Origin: Parapristionchus giblindavisi | Taxonomy: Eukaryota; Nematoda; Chromadorea; Rhabditida; Diplogasteridae | Direction of reading: 5' to 3' | Assembly (NCBI GenBank): GCA_943737045.1 | Contig: CALSFV010000050.1 | Span: 713,117 to 777,116 of the forward strand | DNA: 64,000 nt | Notes under the pieces: model-generated | Told to the model about the DNA's origin: nothing | The model's database searches: none | Seen by the model: only the letters and a program-made list of their open reading frames with translations | Shown: piece by piece, positions 9,944 to 20,816 of the stretch | Position numbering within the stretch: the first letter of the stretch is position 1 | Layout: every line of letters begins with the position of its first letter | Made by a program: the position numbers and the translations under genes

Positions 9944-10091
9944 CCTTTATTCGGTCGAAATAATAAAGGCAAACACGTACCCTTAGATAGGATGGCGTTC
10001 TTCTCGCCACAGCTAGCATCAGTGTGGAATTTCCGACAGCACCCAAGACGAAGAGCACGATGTGTACGGCCAATAGAAGATATTCGATCAT

Positions 10092-11268
10092 ATCTGGAAT
10101 AGAAGCCTACTAAACACCCAATATTTAATTGCAAAAGTTTGAGGATATTTGTCACTGATGGTGGGTTGAATATCCGAAGTGCGTCTGACCGATAAAATAC
10201 CAACGTCTTCACAAACTATTGCATTACTACGCGGTATAGCGAACAATATCAAACACACCTTGACGAAAACACAGCATCCCTCTTGAATAGAACACAAAAA
10301 TGCAATTCAATGACCTTTTCGGATTTTTGCCAACAAGTGAATAGTTGGTATGGGCGTGCTGAGGCAAGGGTACTTTTATCTTAAATAATTCTTTAGCCTT
10401 CACCTATTTTAGATGAAAATGTAAACACGCTCCAAATCTTACTGCTGGATTTTTTTGCATTCTAAGATACCCAAGCAATACAAATCTCACTAGTTTTTTT
10501 TCTTCTAAGAAGCCTGATATAAATGACAAGATTAAAATATCGTTATAATAAAATGAGCACGGTATGGCAAATATGTACTATAGTTTACGTGTTACACCAA
10601 CTTTACCCTTTACTTTACAATGCCTAAATAACATGAGCCATTAGATGTGCACTACCCCTGGCTACCTTTTTTTTTGCCTTTACCTTTACCCCTGGCTACA
10701 TAATAAGTTTAAACGTGAAGAGATTTATTCTTTACTGAAGTTATTTCCGCGTACGTGACAATGAGTGAGGGCGGAGCATTCCAACGAATCATGCTTATAC
10801 TTTTTTCACTTATTTATGTGTTTCATTTCATGCATACTAGTGTTGTTTATTGGAAATATGCTGTTTTGCCAAGTTTTCAATGAGCGCTCTCGCTTTGTTG
10901 GAGAAAGGCTTTGAACAATGATCGATAAAATGACAGTTTAAGCTATTCCTCAAGTAGTGCAAATCGGGCAATTGAATGGACAAGATGCATATCATACTTG
11001 TGGATTTTCTATCTAAAGAACTAAAAACGAAAATTTCAGCAAAATCGCGCTGCTACCACGAGCTTGAGCGAAATGACTATGCAACGAAATAACATTAAAA
11101 TCTAGATATCTCGCATCAACATATAATTAAACTTGCAAAAATGGGAAAATATGTCTTCTGAAATATCAAGCTGTAATGAAAATAAATACAATATCAACCA
11201 CTCTTTTATCACATATCCCCTGTCAAGGGTGGACAAATAGGCGGGGTTTCGGAAAATCGATAATCGAT
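10092..11268. other. Intergenic stretch, nothing recognised
   Basis: AT-rich sequence between receptor fragment D and the PDZ gene. No convincing exon, RNA gene or repeat was seen. Confidence 0.5.
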
Positions 11269-12921
11269 TTATTTCTTCACTGCCTTGAGGCACTTGCCCT
11301 CGTTGTCGGAAGCAATGATGTGACCGTACTGGCGATCGTCGATTTGCACCGGCTTGTCGGCCTTCTTCACCGTGAATATAGGCTTGACCTCCTGCAACGA
11401 TCGGATTACTTATTGATTTATTTATCATGCATCGCGAATATGTTTCAGCAAGTAAAAAACGGTATAAATGAAGAAGATTTGCACATGATAAAGAAGATTT
11501 GCACATTACGGTTAAATTGCGCTCGATCGTAAGGCCACGGAATGATTTTGCCAAAATGGATAATTCTTGAAATATGGGAAAAGGCGCCATGTGGTCGGAA
11601 TGGTCCCGACTGGAAGAGTACCGTATACCTTCTGCGTCTTGGCAGCGATGCGTGCTCGCTCCTTCTGTGCGATAGAGCGCACATCAGAGTTCATCTGAAC
11701 CGATGGAGGCGCCGCGTTCTGCAAATGATACTGATTACAGTAACCCATGGCTACTGTAACCCTCAGCTACCGTAACCCACCGTAGTGTCAAGGGCGTTCA
11801 TGACCCAGTGCTTCGCTTCCATCGTCTCCGGTCTCTCGATCAGCATGGATACAAAGCCTTTGGCCTGTCAATTATCGATTGATTCATAGCTACCGTATCC
11901 AGTATCTACCGTACCTGCAAAGCCTTGACGAGAATGCCACGCGCGACGTCCTTGTCGGTTACAGGCTGACCATCAAGATCGACGATGTGGTCTCCCACCT
12001 GTAGGGCTTCAGCAGTGAGCGAGCCCGGGTCGGCTTTAGACACTAGCACACGGTTCTGGAAGTGTTTGATGCCGAGACCGAGTTTTGGCCCATTAGGCTT
12101 CCAGGTTATCTTGGCTAGCTGAAGAAAAATCAGTTCATGATCGATAGTTTGGTGAGCTAGCGTACCTCGTACGAGAATCCGTCCCTGCGGGTGATGTTGC
12201 GCTCGCGATCCGCCGGAATGTGCAGGCGCGCCGCGAGCTCCTCCGCCTTCTTCTCGTCGCGGAACACGGTGAGTCTGAATGACGGATGTGAGATATGTAT
12301 GGATGCGGACGCGTCGCGGGCGCGTTGCGGTTACCTGGCCAACGGATGCGCGAAACGGAGCAGTGCGAAGAAATGGTGATTGTCCTTGATAACTTCGTCA
12401 TTGATTTTGCGAATATGATCCCCTAACTGTAAAAATAAACGTATTTTATGATCTCTGACAATGAGATTGTTTTGCATTAAACGCAAAAATGTAAATGTAT
12501 GCATCATTTTAACTAGAAGCTGAGAAAAGATCGGTAGGATTGCTCGTTGAAAAGCCAAATCAGGTAAACCAGAACCAAAAAAACAGAGTTCAACTAAAGA
12601 TCAAAGATCAAGAAACCTTGAGTTTTCCTTCAGCTAGCGTACCGGCTTGCACTTTGGTCACGATCATTTTATCGTTCGGAACCGCGCCAAGCGGTTCTCC
12701 CTCTTCCATTTGAATTTCGATAACCATCTCCTAAACGGAAAAGGTTACGGTAGCTAGAAGAAAGTCATTTGTTGGCAGATCGATGGGATTACGGCTAGCT
12801 ACACCAAGATGACAGAACATCTGGACATAGCAAGGCTTTGGTGATAATGTTGGAGAGAAAAGTCAATTGACGATCGGCGCTGGTGGTGGAGCTACAGTAC
12901 CTTTCCTTCGACGACAGCCAT
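11269..12921 (-). CDS. Two-PDZ-domain protein (complete, 8 exons, 278 aa)
   Basis: Exons are 12901-12921, 12617-12730, 12335-12426, 12166-12274, 11915-12118, 11781-11864, 11629-11718 and 11269-11391. All are bounded by GT-AG and in phase, giving 837 nt ending AAGAAATAA. The start ATG at 12921 is the first in the first exon. The protein is MAVVEGKEMVIEIQ... and has two PDZ domains. PDZ1 (about 9-82) has carboxylate loop EPLGA at 19-23. PDZ2 (about 114-196) has the canonical loop LGLGI at 125-129 and the HIVDLDG strand. A basic tail (209-278) has no transmembrane segment. PDZ domains bind C-terminal peptides, so this is probably a cytoplasmic scaffold; nematodes have a family of small two-PDZ proteins of this layout. 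It lies head to head with the MSP gene, suggesting shared germline expression (inference). The ligand is unknown. Confidence 0.93.
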
Positions 12922-13216
12922 TGCTCCTTGAGAGGCGAAGAGACGGGACGAGTGTTTTGATAAAGAATGAATGGACAATGAAATGGGGTGGCCTCGTCGA
13001 CCACCTCTCCTTTCTTTAATTTCATTACAATCCACTTAACCAAAATGTGTAAATTTAACGATATTAAAATGAAATGAGATTAAGTTATACAATGGAATAG
13101 TGCTCATTTGCATTATGCAGCTTAATTTGGCACTCATTTTAACATTTTGAATAAGAGCCATTGTCATTCTTGCGTATAAAAACCTATGGAGTCGGGCGTT
13201 CTCCGCATCAGGCACC
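12922..13216. promoter_or_regulatory. Divergent promoter region between the PDZ gene and MSP
   Basis: These 295 bp separate the two start codons. On the plus strand TATAAAAA lies at 13175-13182, about 35-40 bp upstream of the MSP start. A GATA-type word (TGATAAAG, 12957-12964) sits near the PDZ side. GATA factors are known to drive C. elegans msp promoters; their use here is inference. Confidence 0.5.
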
Positions 13217-13767
13217 ATGGCTCAGTCAGTACCTCCCGGAGATATCGCCACCCAACCCGGCAGCAAGATCGTCTTCAACGCTCCATATGATGACAAGCAC
13301 ACCTACCACATCAAGGTTAGTTCTAAGGTCCTAAGGTCTTAAGGCTCTAGAGCCTAAAGATTGCAATGTATTGTGATATCCATTATATAGTCTGATTGAT
13401 CTTCAATTTAGGTGACTAACTCCTCTGCTCGCCGTATCGGATGGGCCTTCAAGACCACCAACATGAAGAGACTTGGAGTCGACCCCGGATCAGGAGTTCT
13501 CGACCCCAAGGAGAACGCCCTCATCGCCGTCTCCTGCGACGCCTTCGCTTACGGACAGGAGGTACGGCAGCTTGTATTTCAGCATATCGAGATAGCTATA
13601 ATTGATAATAGTCATTTATATAATACCTTCAGGACACCAACAACGACCGTATCACCATCGAGTGGACCAACACCCCCGATGGAGCCGCCAAGCAGTTCCG
13701 TCGTGAATGGTTCCAGGGTGACGGCATGGTCCGCAGAAAGAACCTCCCCATCGAGTACAATCCTTAA
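13217..13767 (+). CDS. msp: Major sperm protein (MSP), complete, 3 exons, 127 aa
   Basis: Exons 13217-13315, 13412-13561 and 13633-13767 give 384 nt and 127 residues, exactly the family length. It starts [10 protein letters not shown] and ends [13 protein letters not shown] as in C. elegans MSP. MSP is the most abundant protein of nematode sperm. It forms an immunoglobulin-like dimer whose filaments drive amoeboid sperm crawling, and it is released as a signal for oocyte maturation. All landmark blocks are present: [42 protein letters not shown] and the [20 protein letters not shown] block. Changes from C. elegans include WAFKT for YGIKT and SG for PC near residue 60. It has two short introns, whereas most C. 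elegans msp genes lack them. TATAAAAA lies 35 bp upstream, and AATAAA at 13847-13852 may be the polyadenylation signal. Confidence 0.98.
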
Positions 13768-13859
13768 ACATTATTCGGATAAATTATCCATTGATTTATG
13801 TTGTTATCATCATGAAGCATTAAATTACACAAATGAAATCAATGAAAATAAATGAAATG

Positions 13860-14839
13860 AAATGAAAAGTCTAATCGATCATTATCATCTGTCTTGATGT
13901 CAGATCGACAAAAAATCAGCAAAAAAATATAACGACGAGGGGAAACATTTAACATTCTTTTTTTTTAAATATATGGCCACCTAGGACAGACACCACACAA
14001 TACTCTTCAGTAAACAGAACAATATAACTAAACTCCGCTTGATAAACTTCAATATCTATTTTCTCAAACCGTTCGTTGTTTTCTCGCCCGTAACGTACTT
14101 GTTCGGTTTCCTATCGCTATAGTATATGCTTGAACTTTTTCACATTCCATTATTAGTAACAATCAGGTTTGGTTGTATATCGATACTTTATAGCGAAAGA
14201 GAGAAAAGGGAAGACAAAACTGGGTTGTGAGTTTTGTAAGAAAAGAAAAAAAACTACAACACTGCGATCACTTATTTCAAGTTCCCGATATTAGTAAACC
14301 ATGACTAATGTAGTAACACATCGGTGCGCCTCGTGCTTGTTGCATAAGCTATATAAAGGAGAGGTATGTATCTTGGCGATGTGATTTCTCAATATTTAAA
14401 GTTTAGTTATAGTAATATCACAACTACTCAGTCTCTTGTGTTATGCATCCGTGGTTCTCGGGGAGCAAATGTGTTGGTTTTTTTGTGTTGCATGTTTTTT
14501 GTGATCTCGTGGCATGCACACGTTGTAAGGTGCCATTCAAAACAAAAATATATTTTTTGTGATGAATTTTCTGTTAAATTATTTTTTTTGTTTATCACAT
14601 GCTCTAGTACGGGTATCGACATGACCCTGATAGAAAAACAATAATCGCATGATTGCAGTACTGTGCGCGTTAGTTGACCATTAACCATCAGACCCCCAGT
14701 TCGGTCTATCTTTTCACACGTACCCTTACCCCATTTTCACGTATTTATTCATTGATTCTGAACCGTACGTCTTGTAAACGCATAAATTAGTATTATCTTC
14801 TACAAGAGCTCGTGTTAATGCCCTATTTGGTTTAGAAGA
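13860..14839. other. Intergenic, upstream of the CDC-42-like gene
   Basis: AT-rich sequence. No exon or repeat family from elsewhere in the window was recognised; it presumably contains the promoter of the CDC-42-like gene. Confidence 0.5.
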
Positions 14840-17800
14840 ATGCAGAATATCAAGTGCGTTGTCGTCGGTGATGGAGCAGTTGGTATGCATATCTTTTTTT
14901 TTAATTTTCCTTTTTTATATTTTATTTTATTATCTTTTTTTTCTTTTACACCCAAGCTAATTTAACTCTCCTCATTGGCAATACACTAGTAGGTAAATAA
15001 AGCGAGAGTGTGTCACCAGAGCGGAGAGTTTCAAATTCGCTTGGGGTGTCGCTTTAAAGAAGGGGACCCACGAGTTTTTTCGTGACTAAACTGGCCAGCA
15101 GAACTGAAGATCACATATCCCTGTATACAAAAACAATTTTCTCTAAAATTTTAGGTGCACAGGAATGTCGTAATCCGAGCATAAAGTTCATTGATCCCCC
15201 AGGGAAAGGCGCGAGTTTTTGTATTAGAAGGATGTATATAAAGAAAATTGCAAACGAGAATCGAACCCACGTAGCGCGGTTACTAGCGCTAACAACTAAC
15301 CACTGAGCTACACGCTCTATGCACCAATTCGCTCATATCTAATAGAGAGCATAATGCCACTTCCTATGCCCCATGTTCTTCTTGTCAATAGTGCAATCGA
15401 AATCTCGTGGGTCCCCTTTTTTAAATCATTTTTTTTTTAAATTTCTAAATGTATTAATAATAGCGCGTGCTAGCCGTTTACTAAATTATTAGTAATGATT
15501 CATTACTATTGCATGGTTCAAATCGACTCAGGCTCATGTAGAAAAAGCATGGTGATCATATCTTGATATATTTATCACTGTCTGCATCACGTTAATAGTG
15601 GACGAATGTAGGAAATTACACGCACACCAATATTTTAGGAAATGCCACCTTAGCAGCTCCGTTTCCCACGGTATTCCCATCTCGCTCGCATCTTGAACTA
15701 AGGTGGCATCGGTTGCTCACCCACTACAAAATAAAGACTATCATATTTTGATGTAACGACAAGGATTGCGCATTTCACTGTTCTGCATCAAAAACACGCT
15801 ATAAGGTCTAACAAAAAAACCCCAATCACATTTTTACACACCATTTCGTAAACAAAGAGAAAGCGAGAGAGTATGGCCAGAGCGGAGAGTTTCAAAATAG
15901 CTCGGGGTGGGCCTTTAATGATATTTATCCAATTACAGGTAAGACATCTATGCTCATTTCGTATACTACGAACCGCTTCCCATACGATTATGTGCCGACC
16001 ATATTCGATCACTTTGCTGTATGTTTTTTCGTATTAAAATATATACATAATTAAATTTAATTTGTCGTATAAAATGCACTTGTGAAATACTAGCTGTGGC
16101 TACTAGCTGCTAAACGCAGAAATATTTTATCAACCCCTTCCCTTTCCATCCCTTCCCTCCAGGGCTGGGATTTTTTGATTTTGATTTTTTGAATTTTTTG
16201 AATTTTTTGACCATTTCAAAAATTCAAAATCAAAAATTTTTTTTTGAATTTTTTCAAAAAATCAAAAAAAAAATTAAATGTAAAAAAAATACCGTCAAAA
16301 CGACAAAAATTGAAACATTTGTGGAAAATTGTGACAACATTTGACAAAACTAAACAAAATTCTCATTTTTATCATTTTTCACGGTCTTGATGAAGAGGAT
16401 TCCAAGGGTTTTAGTGTGGACTAGTTTGCCCAATGCACTGACGTAGAATTTTTAAAAAGTGAAAAATCATGATTTTCATGTTTTAGAAGTCGGTTAATTG
16501 CGTAATTGATTTTTTAACCACTTTTCATTTAAAAATGTGTTTAAATTGCTTATTATACTTTTAAACAAAGTAACGAATTTTTTCAAAAAATTTTTGAATT
16601 CAAAAATTTTTTGAGCCATTTTTTGAATTTTTTGATCAAAAAATTTTTTGAAATTATTTTCAAAAAATCCCAGCCCTGCTTCCCTCGCGCTATCTCTGGT
16701 CTACGTACTATCTCTCTTAGGCTCTCTCTAAACGTAGAAATCCATTGTGGCTATGGCTGGCTACTCTCGTACCAAATAAATATGTGTATATTAATATTAC
16801 GCTTTTGGCCAATATCACGCTTGCAAGGGAATGATGTTATGGTCGCGGAAGCCAGGGTTGTTTTTGATCTCGTGTAAAAAGTGTACGAAAATGAGACCCT
16901 TTTGCGACTTTTTAAATTTTCGCTCTCCCATTTAGATGACACTTGTTTGACTAATCATAGTGATGGAAAGGGGAAGGCTTAGGCACATGTTTTCGCTAAA
17001 TTTGCATTTTCATCGATTTTTTATCTACCACTCTGGGGAACCATCGATCGATAATTGTATCCTTGCAGGCAACGGTTATGGTCGGGGGGAATCCCTGCAC
17101 ACTCGGACTATTCGATACCGCCGGACAGGAGGACTTCGATGGATTGAGGCCTCTAATGTATCCACAGGTTTATTGATTGATTGATTGATTGATTCATTGA
17201 TTGGTTTTGTTTGCTATATTTGGTATGGATTTGGCTTGTTATATGCTGACTACTACTGGCTATACGAATTGACAATGGCCAAGTAGTGATCTCCAGCAGA
17301 ACTTCGTGAGCCTTGAACAGCCGGATGTACCTTGCCTTATATAACATTATATTTGATGGAATAAATAAATAAATAAATAAATCTTAACTTTTTTAGACTG
17401 ATGTGTTCCTAGTATGTTTCTCCGTCGTCGCACCAGCGTCCTTACAGAACGCCAAACATATGGTGAATTTGCTACGTTAGTTATCACAAACACATTGTGT
17501 TCGTTCAGAGACAGTAGGTAAAATCTTTTAAAGGTACAACCCGAGCCAACTGTATACTCCCTCACCGAAATGCACTCTCGCTGTCTTTGTCTACGAGAGA
17601 GCGTTGTCAGAGCGGAGAGTAAAATTAGCTCGGGGTGTGCCTTAAAAAATACTCGAACGGACTGTACTGTAAATTATATTACGAAGCAACTTTGCTAAAC
17701 ATATTTGTGGTCTAGTTTGATTTCAATATTGCATTATAATAAAAATATTCGTTACAACAATCAATATAATGATTCATATTCATTTTAACATTCATTTTAA

Positions 17801-18892
17801 GTGGTTTCCCGAGATTGCTCATCACTGTGTCCCCATCATTCTCGTAGGCACACAGGCTAGTCTTTATTTTTTATTTCATTTTAATTACTATTTTTTATGT
17901 GAGGGTGAAAGTGGCGATAATTGACTTTTTAATCAACATATCGGTTTTTTTTCTATAACCCATGTCATTGACTTACTTTTGCTATAAAACGACACTGCTA
18001 GGTTTGTAATCTGTGAGAAATCAATATTCTTATATTTGAATAAATATATAAATAATAATCTGCCCCAGATAACGATGCACCATCAATACTTGATCTTTGA
18101 TCTTTCGATGGGAGAGTGCAAAGGCCTCAATTCAGTGCTCTTCTAGGTTGATCTCCGAGATGATGCCATTGCAACATTAGCCAAGAACAAGCAGCAGCCC
18201 ATCTCATCTGATATGGGGAAAAAGTTGGCCAAGCAGTTCAAGGCTGTCCAATACGTCGAATGCTCTGCCCTCACTCAGGTAGGCATCACGTTTAAAGTCA
18301 CAACCGAGCTAATTTTACTGGCCTGTCTCGCAATGCTCTATCGTTTTCGTTGTTTACGAGAGAATGATGCCAGAACGGAGAGTGTCAAGTTAGCTCAGAG
18401 TATTCCTTTAATATTCATCAGCATTCAAATTCATTGTATTAGTTTTCGGCTTGTACGATGAGACGCTTATCAAAAATATTATTGATTGAATTGATTTATG
18501 GCCTGATCGACCGGTCCGAACAAGAGATCGTTGGCAAACCGTTTGCCGCGAACGTGACGTCACAAGCGTAGGAGGAGGATCTATGGCAAACGCCTCCGCC
18601 TACGGCTGTGACGTCGTCATGTTTTACGGTTTTTAACCGTCCATGAACATATACAGGCCCTCCGGAGTCCGGACTGAATTCGCCTTGAATTATGGCCTTA
18701 CTGACCTAGCGGTGATCTCGCGCAACAGTTCTGCCAAAAAATTTACGAACTTTCTTCGTATCTTTTTGGCAGATTGAACACACCACTGATTGATTTATGT
18801 TTCAGAAAGGATTGAAGAATGTGTTTGATCAGGCTATCCTCGCTGTCATCGAGACTCAACAAGTGAAGAGGAGGAACTGTGTTATCCTTTAA
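14840..18892 (+). CDS. CDC-42-like Rho-family GTPase, divergent paralogue (7 exons, 186 aa)
   Basis: Exons are 14840-14882, 15939-16018, 17069-17167, 17397-17462, 17802-17855, 18147-18278 and 18806-18892. The protein starts [18 protein letters not shown], so the P-loop GDGAVGKT is at 10-17. Switch I is YVPTIFDHF (32-40), switch [18 protein letters not shown] (57-72), and the base-recognition motifs TQVD and CSALTQ are intact. It ends KRRNCVIL, a polybasic CaaX box with final Leu, predicting geranylgeranylation and membrane attachment. Canonical CDC-42 has 191 residues. Here two residues are missing after HHC, two after LRDD and one near the tail. Effector-surface changes include N39H, Y40F, V42A, Y64F, R66G and S71M. 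Intron 5 starts with GC (CAG|GCTAGT); using the next GT would create a stop. Introns hold MITE-2 copies, a tRNA-like element and a hAT-like element. It is probably a paralogue rather than the canonical cdc-42. Confidence 0.93.
14946..15057. mobile_element. MITE-2 copy b (CDC-42-like gene, intron 1)
   Basis: The arms ACCCAAGCTAATTTAACTCT and GGAGAGTTTCAAATTCGCTT are recognisable. It shares its right TTAA with the tRNA-like element that follows. Confidence 0.75.
15054..15424 (-). mobile_element. TTAA-flanked element with tRNA-like module, copy 2
   Basis: The ends TTAAAGAAGGGGACCCACGA and TCGTGGGTCCCCTTTTTTAA are good inverted repeats of about 20 bp with TTAA at both borders, 371 bp in all. The tRNA-like module (15250-15317) is on the minus strand. 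It lies in intron 1 of the CDC-42-like gene, directly after a MITE-2. This is the best-preserved copy and defines the family ends. Confidence 0.8.
15250..15317 (-). pseudogene. tRNA-like Pol III module
   Basis: In the minus orientation it has A box TAGCTCAGTGG and B box GGTTCGATTCT at tRNA spacing. The anticodon stem AGCGC/GCGCT encloses an eight-base loop instead of seven and the acceptor ends do not pair, so it is not a functional tRNA. It resembles the Pol III head of a SINE but sits inside a TIR element. Confidence 0.7.
15840..15918. mobile_element. MITE-2 copy c, left arm lost
   Basis: Only the central stem and right arm (GAGAGTTTCAAAATAGCTCG to TTAA) remain, 20 bp before exon 2 of the CDC-42-like gene. 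Confidence 0.65.
16068..16785. repeat. Dispersed repeat R3, copy 1, split by a hAT-like element
   Basis: The flanks of the 16160-16678 element together match 32950-33150 in receptor gene B: GTATAAAATGCACTTG..., TGCTAAACGCAGAA..., and CATTGTGG...CTACTCTCGTACC. The B copy is uninterrupted and therefore gives the empty site. Confidence 0.75.
16160..16678. mobile_element. hAT-like element, CAGGGCTGGGA family, copy 1
   Basis: The termini CAGGGCTGGGATTTTTTGA and the inverse are flanked by CTTCCCTC on both sides (16152-16159, 16679-16686), an exact 8-bp duplication. The 519-bp interior is extremely AT-rich, with runs of TTTTTTGAA, and has no gene. It lies in intron 2 of the CDC-42-like gene. Confidence 0.92.
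16885..17055. mobile_element. Fragment of the large hAT-like element arm
   Basis: GAAAATGAGACCCTTTTGCG... through TTTATCTACCACTCTGGGGA resembles 4405-4555 of the 2.5-kb element (diverged by eye). It ends about 15 bp before exon 3 of the CDC-42-like gene. Confidence 0.6.
17528..17645. mobile_element. MITE-2 copy d (CDC-42-like gene, intron 4)
   Basis: TTAA at both ends; central CTCTCGCTGTCTTTGTCTAC stem conserved. Confidence 0.8.
18292..18411. mobile_element. MITE-2 copy e (CDC-42-like gene, intron 6)
   Basis: Begins 13 bp after the exon 6 donor; diverged but both TTAA borders persist. Confidence 0.7.
18500..18658. mobile_element. MITE-4 copy a (GGCCTGTAT family)
   Basis: A foldback with ends GGCCTG... 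and ...ATACAGGCC and a central inverted pair GTCACAAGCGTAGG/CCTACGGCTGTGAC. Related copies are at 33530-33681 and 49186-49344. It lies in intron 6 of the CDC-42-like gene. Confidence 0.7.
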
Positions 18893-19004
18893 ATATGCGG
18901 GCCTTATGGCCGACCTTATGACCTTAAGCTGTCTTTAATGCTAAGTCCAATCATTGTCGCATGTATAATACTTTGCTCGCTATCGCTTTGTCTGATGTGG
19001 TGTT

Positions 19005-19125
19005 AGAATCTTGAAAAGAAGATGGAATGGAAAAGTGCAAAGTGTTAATTTTGTGATTGTAAAAGTAGTTGGAAAAGTAGCATAGCTTCTTAATTGACAA
19101 ACTTTTGCAATAAAAACCCTCTTAT
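19005..19125 (+). repeat. 3' UTR segment shared with a foldback at 58.6 kb
   Basis: Beginning about 110 bp after the stop of the CDC-42-like gene, GAAAAGTGCAAAGTGTTAAT... through TTTTGCAATAAAAACCCTC closely matches 58625-58725. The shared part includes an AATAAA that would serve as the polyadenylation signal. Confidence 0.7.
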
Positions 19126-20080
19126 TTTTTACTGAATTTTTCAATGTTCACCTCTATTCTTATGCAACCCCCCCCCCCCGTTGCCATATTCTTGTACGTG
19201 TCCTAAAATGTATTGTTCAATACATATCCGCAGATTAAAGTATTATATTATTATTGTTGTCGCTCCACTATTATTATTGTATTATTATTATTATTGTATT
19301 GTACTCGCTATTATTGTTTTATCATTATTGGCCAATGTTGTTCTGTTGTTCTTTCGCTCAAATTGAATTGGGATTATCAAAAATTATGTGTTGAATTACA
19401 TTTTTATAAATTTACCATTTGACATTCTCATAATCGACTAAAGATACTACTGGAGTAATCCCTCACTGATATTTATAGTTTCTCTGAAACAAGTCTAAAC
19501 TTGTATTCTACCAAGCTCAAAATCATTATTTGACTCTTTACTCCACTTGAATTTCAAAACTTAAAGTCTACTTAAAATAAGTCACTTCAAGTGAGTGACG
19601 TCATATTTTCACTTTAAGTAGACTTGCTCACTTTAAATAGACTTACATAGTGACGTCATACTTTAAGCAGACTTACAATTTACTTGAAGTAGATCTACTA
19701 GTCTTCTTAAAGTGAACGTGCAGGTACACTTCAAATTTTGAAATACCAGAGCCCCATATGTCCATATGCGTCAGTTATTTTTTATTTATTCAAGGTTTAC
19801 AGAGAAAAAGTGAACTCCACAGTACATAAGATTCGAAGAGTACACTTTTTTTGTAGTTCAACAATAATAGAAACATAATTATTCTGAGGATACGCTGGAT
19901 TTTTGTAAAAAAATAGTGCAGTGTGCGCAATAAGGTCCCACTAAAGTATGATTTTCCTTATCATTTTGTAATTTGTTATTCCTCTAATACTATAAATTTG
20001 TAATTCACATCGAATTCTGGAAATTCAATGTGAATTACAAATGTGACTATGCTGACACTGACTATGATACCGACTATGCT
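19126..20080. other. Intergenic, AT-rich with simple repeats
   Basis: Contains an imperfect ATT-rich tract (19235-19330), a small hairpin (about 19995-20042, GAATTC centre) and a MITE-3 copy. No gene seen. Confidence 0.55.
19548..19751. mobile_element. MITE-3 copy a (ACTTAAAGTCTACTT-rich)
   Basis: Built of many inverted AAGTAGACTT-like words around two TGACGTCAT palindromes, ending TTTGAAATACCAGAG. Other copies are at 22001-22208 and 34283-34402. Confidence 0.7.
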
Positions 20081-20089
20081 ACCCCGTTG

Positions 20090-20500
20090 TGGCATACCAA
20101 GTTATCTGTTCAACCTTCTTTATTTGTGTTTAAATATGTATTGTTATTTATGAACCATTATTATTTTTTATTAACCATTGATGTTTTATAGTGAATTCAT
20201 TCTTTACCAGTGAAATTCTCAAAAACAAGCACACAGAGCAAAAAACTGTACCCCACAGTACCTGTATATTAAAAACATTTTGTGTTAAAATAGCTCAAAA
20301 GGAGTTAAATATAACACTTGACAGATCAAGCGTACAGTCGAGTACACTTGTCTCTCTCTGTGTGGAGTGCTGAGAATCTGCCTTGATGTTGTCGTAAATT
20401 TCCCCCATTCATAAAGATCACCATCAGTTTTTTTGGCTTCGCGAGAGTCAATAAAAACGAAAAACAATATACCTCATTACATTTTGTTTTTGTATATGCG
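20090..20500 (+). repeat. Upstream segment of receptor gene A shared with B (and partly C)
   Basis: AAGTTATCTGTTCAACCTTC..., GTGAATTCATTCT..., TCATAAAGATCACCATCAG and the following GAGTCAATAAAAACGAA recur upstream of gene B (30370-31010). A shorter part recurs, inverted, upstream of C (about 48480-48590). The three receptor genes were therefore duplicated together with several hundred bp of 5' flank. Confidence 0.75.
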
Positions 20501-20816
20501 AAACGCATTAAGTTTGTTTTTTTTTAAATTCGTCGTTACGTTCGCTTTAAGCTCATAAAACGCAGTAACGCGTTACATTTAGTCTTTGGCGTAAATTTTG
20601 GAATGCGTGTTGATCTCGATGGGAAACACCGAAGTTCAATATGTATACTCTATCAAATTAACTATTGATCAATAATGGTTGACTACCGTAAACTTTAACA
20701 GTAATTTTATTGCACACCAAGATATTCCACTCTAGATCCAAATTTCCTCCGACGCATATCTAGCGAAATGTAACATGTTACGCCTTTTTGTGTGGACGCG
20801 TCAGACACAAATGTTA

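Larger units (their letters stand above)
8988..10091 (-). pseudogene. Srd-type chemoreceptor gene D, 5' part only (TM1-TM3)
   Basis: Three exons can be joined in frame: 9981-10091, 9331-9407 and 8988-9134 (phases 0, 2). They encode a start methionine and TM1 (VHIVLFVLGAVGN), TM2 (LIFCCSLADLVTNIF) and TM3 beginning with the Srd hallmark GPC and ending SFAYR. This matches the first three helices of the nematode Srd GPCR family, which usually has seven helices and about 320-350 residues. Exons for TM4-TM7 are not found downstream; instead there are repeats R1/R2, a foldback and the tandem array. It is more divergent from genes A-C than they are from each other. The large intron 1 is packed with MITE-1/MITE-2 copies. 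It is probably a truncated pseudogene, unless distant exons were missed. Confidence 0.7.

Noticed and set aside
12135..12401. Arg/Ser-rich open frames on both strands within the PDZ gene
   Set aside because: Shadows of GC-rich PDZ exons 3 and 4 in wrong frames.
17463..17801. Reading through from exon 4 of the CDC-42-like gene to the TAG a few codons on (truncated GTPase)
   Set aside because: A GTGAAT donor directly after ATG and exon 5 (WFPEIAHH) restore the conserved WVPEI block, so the gene is not truncated.
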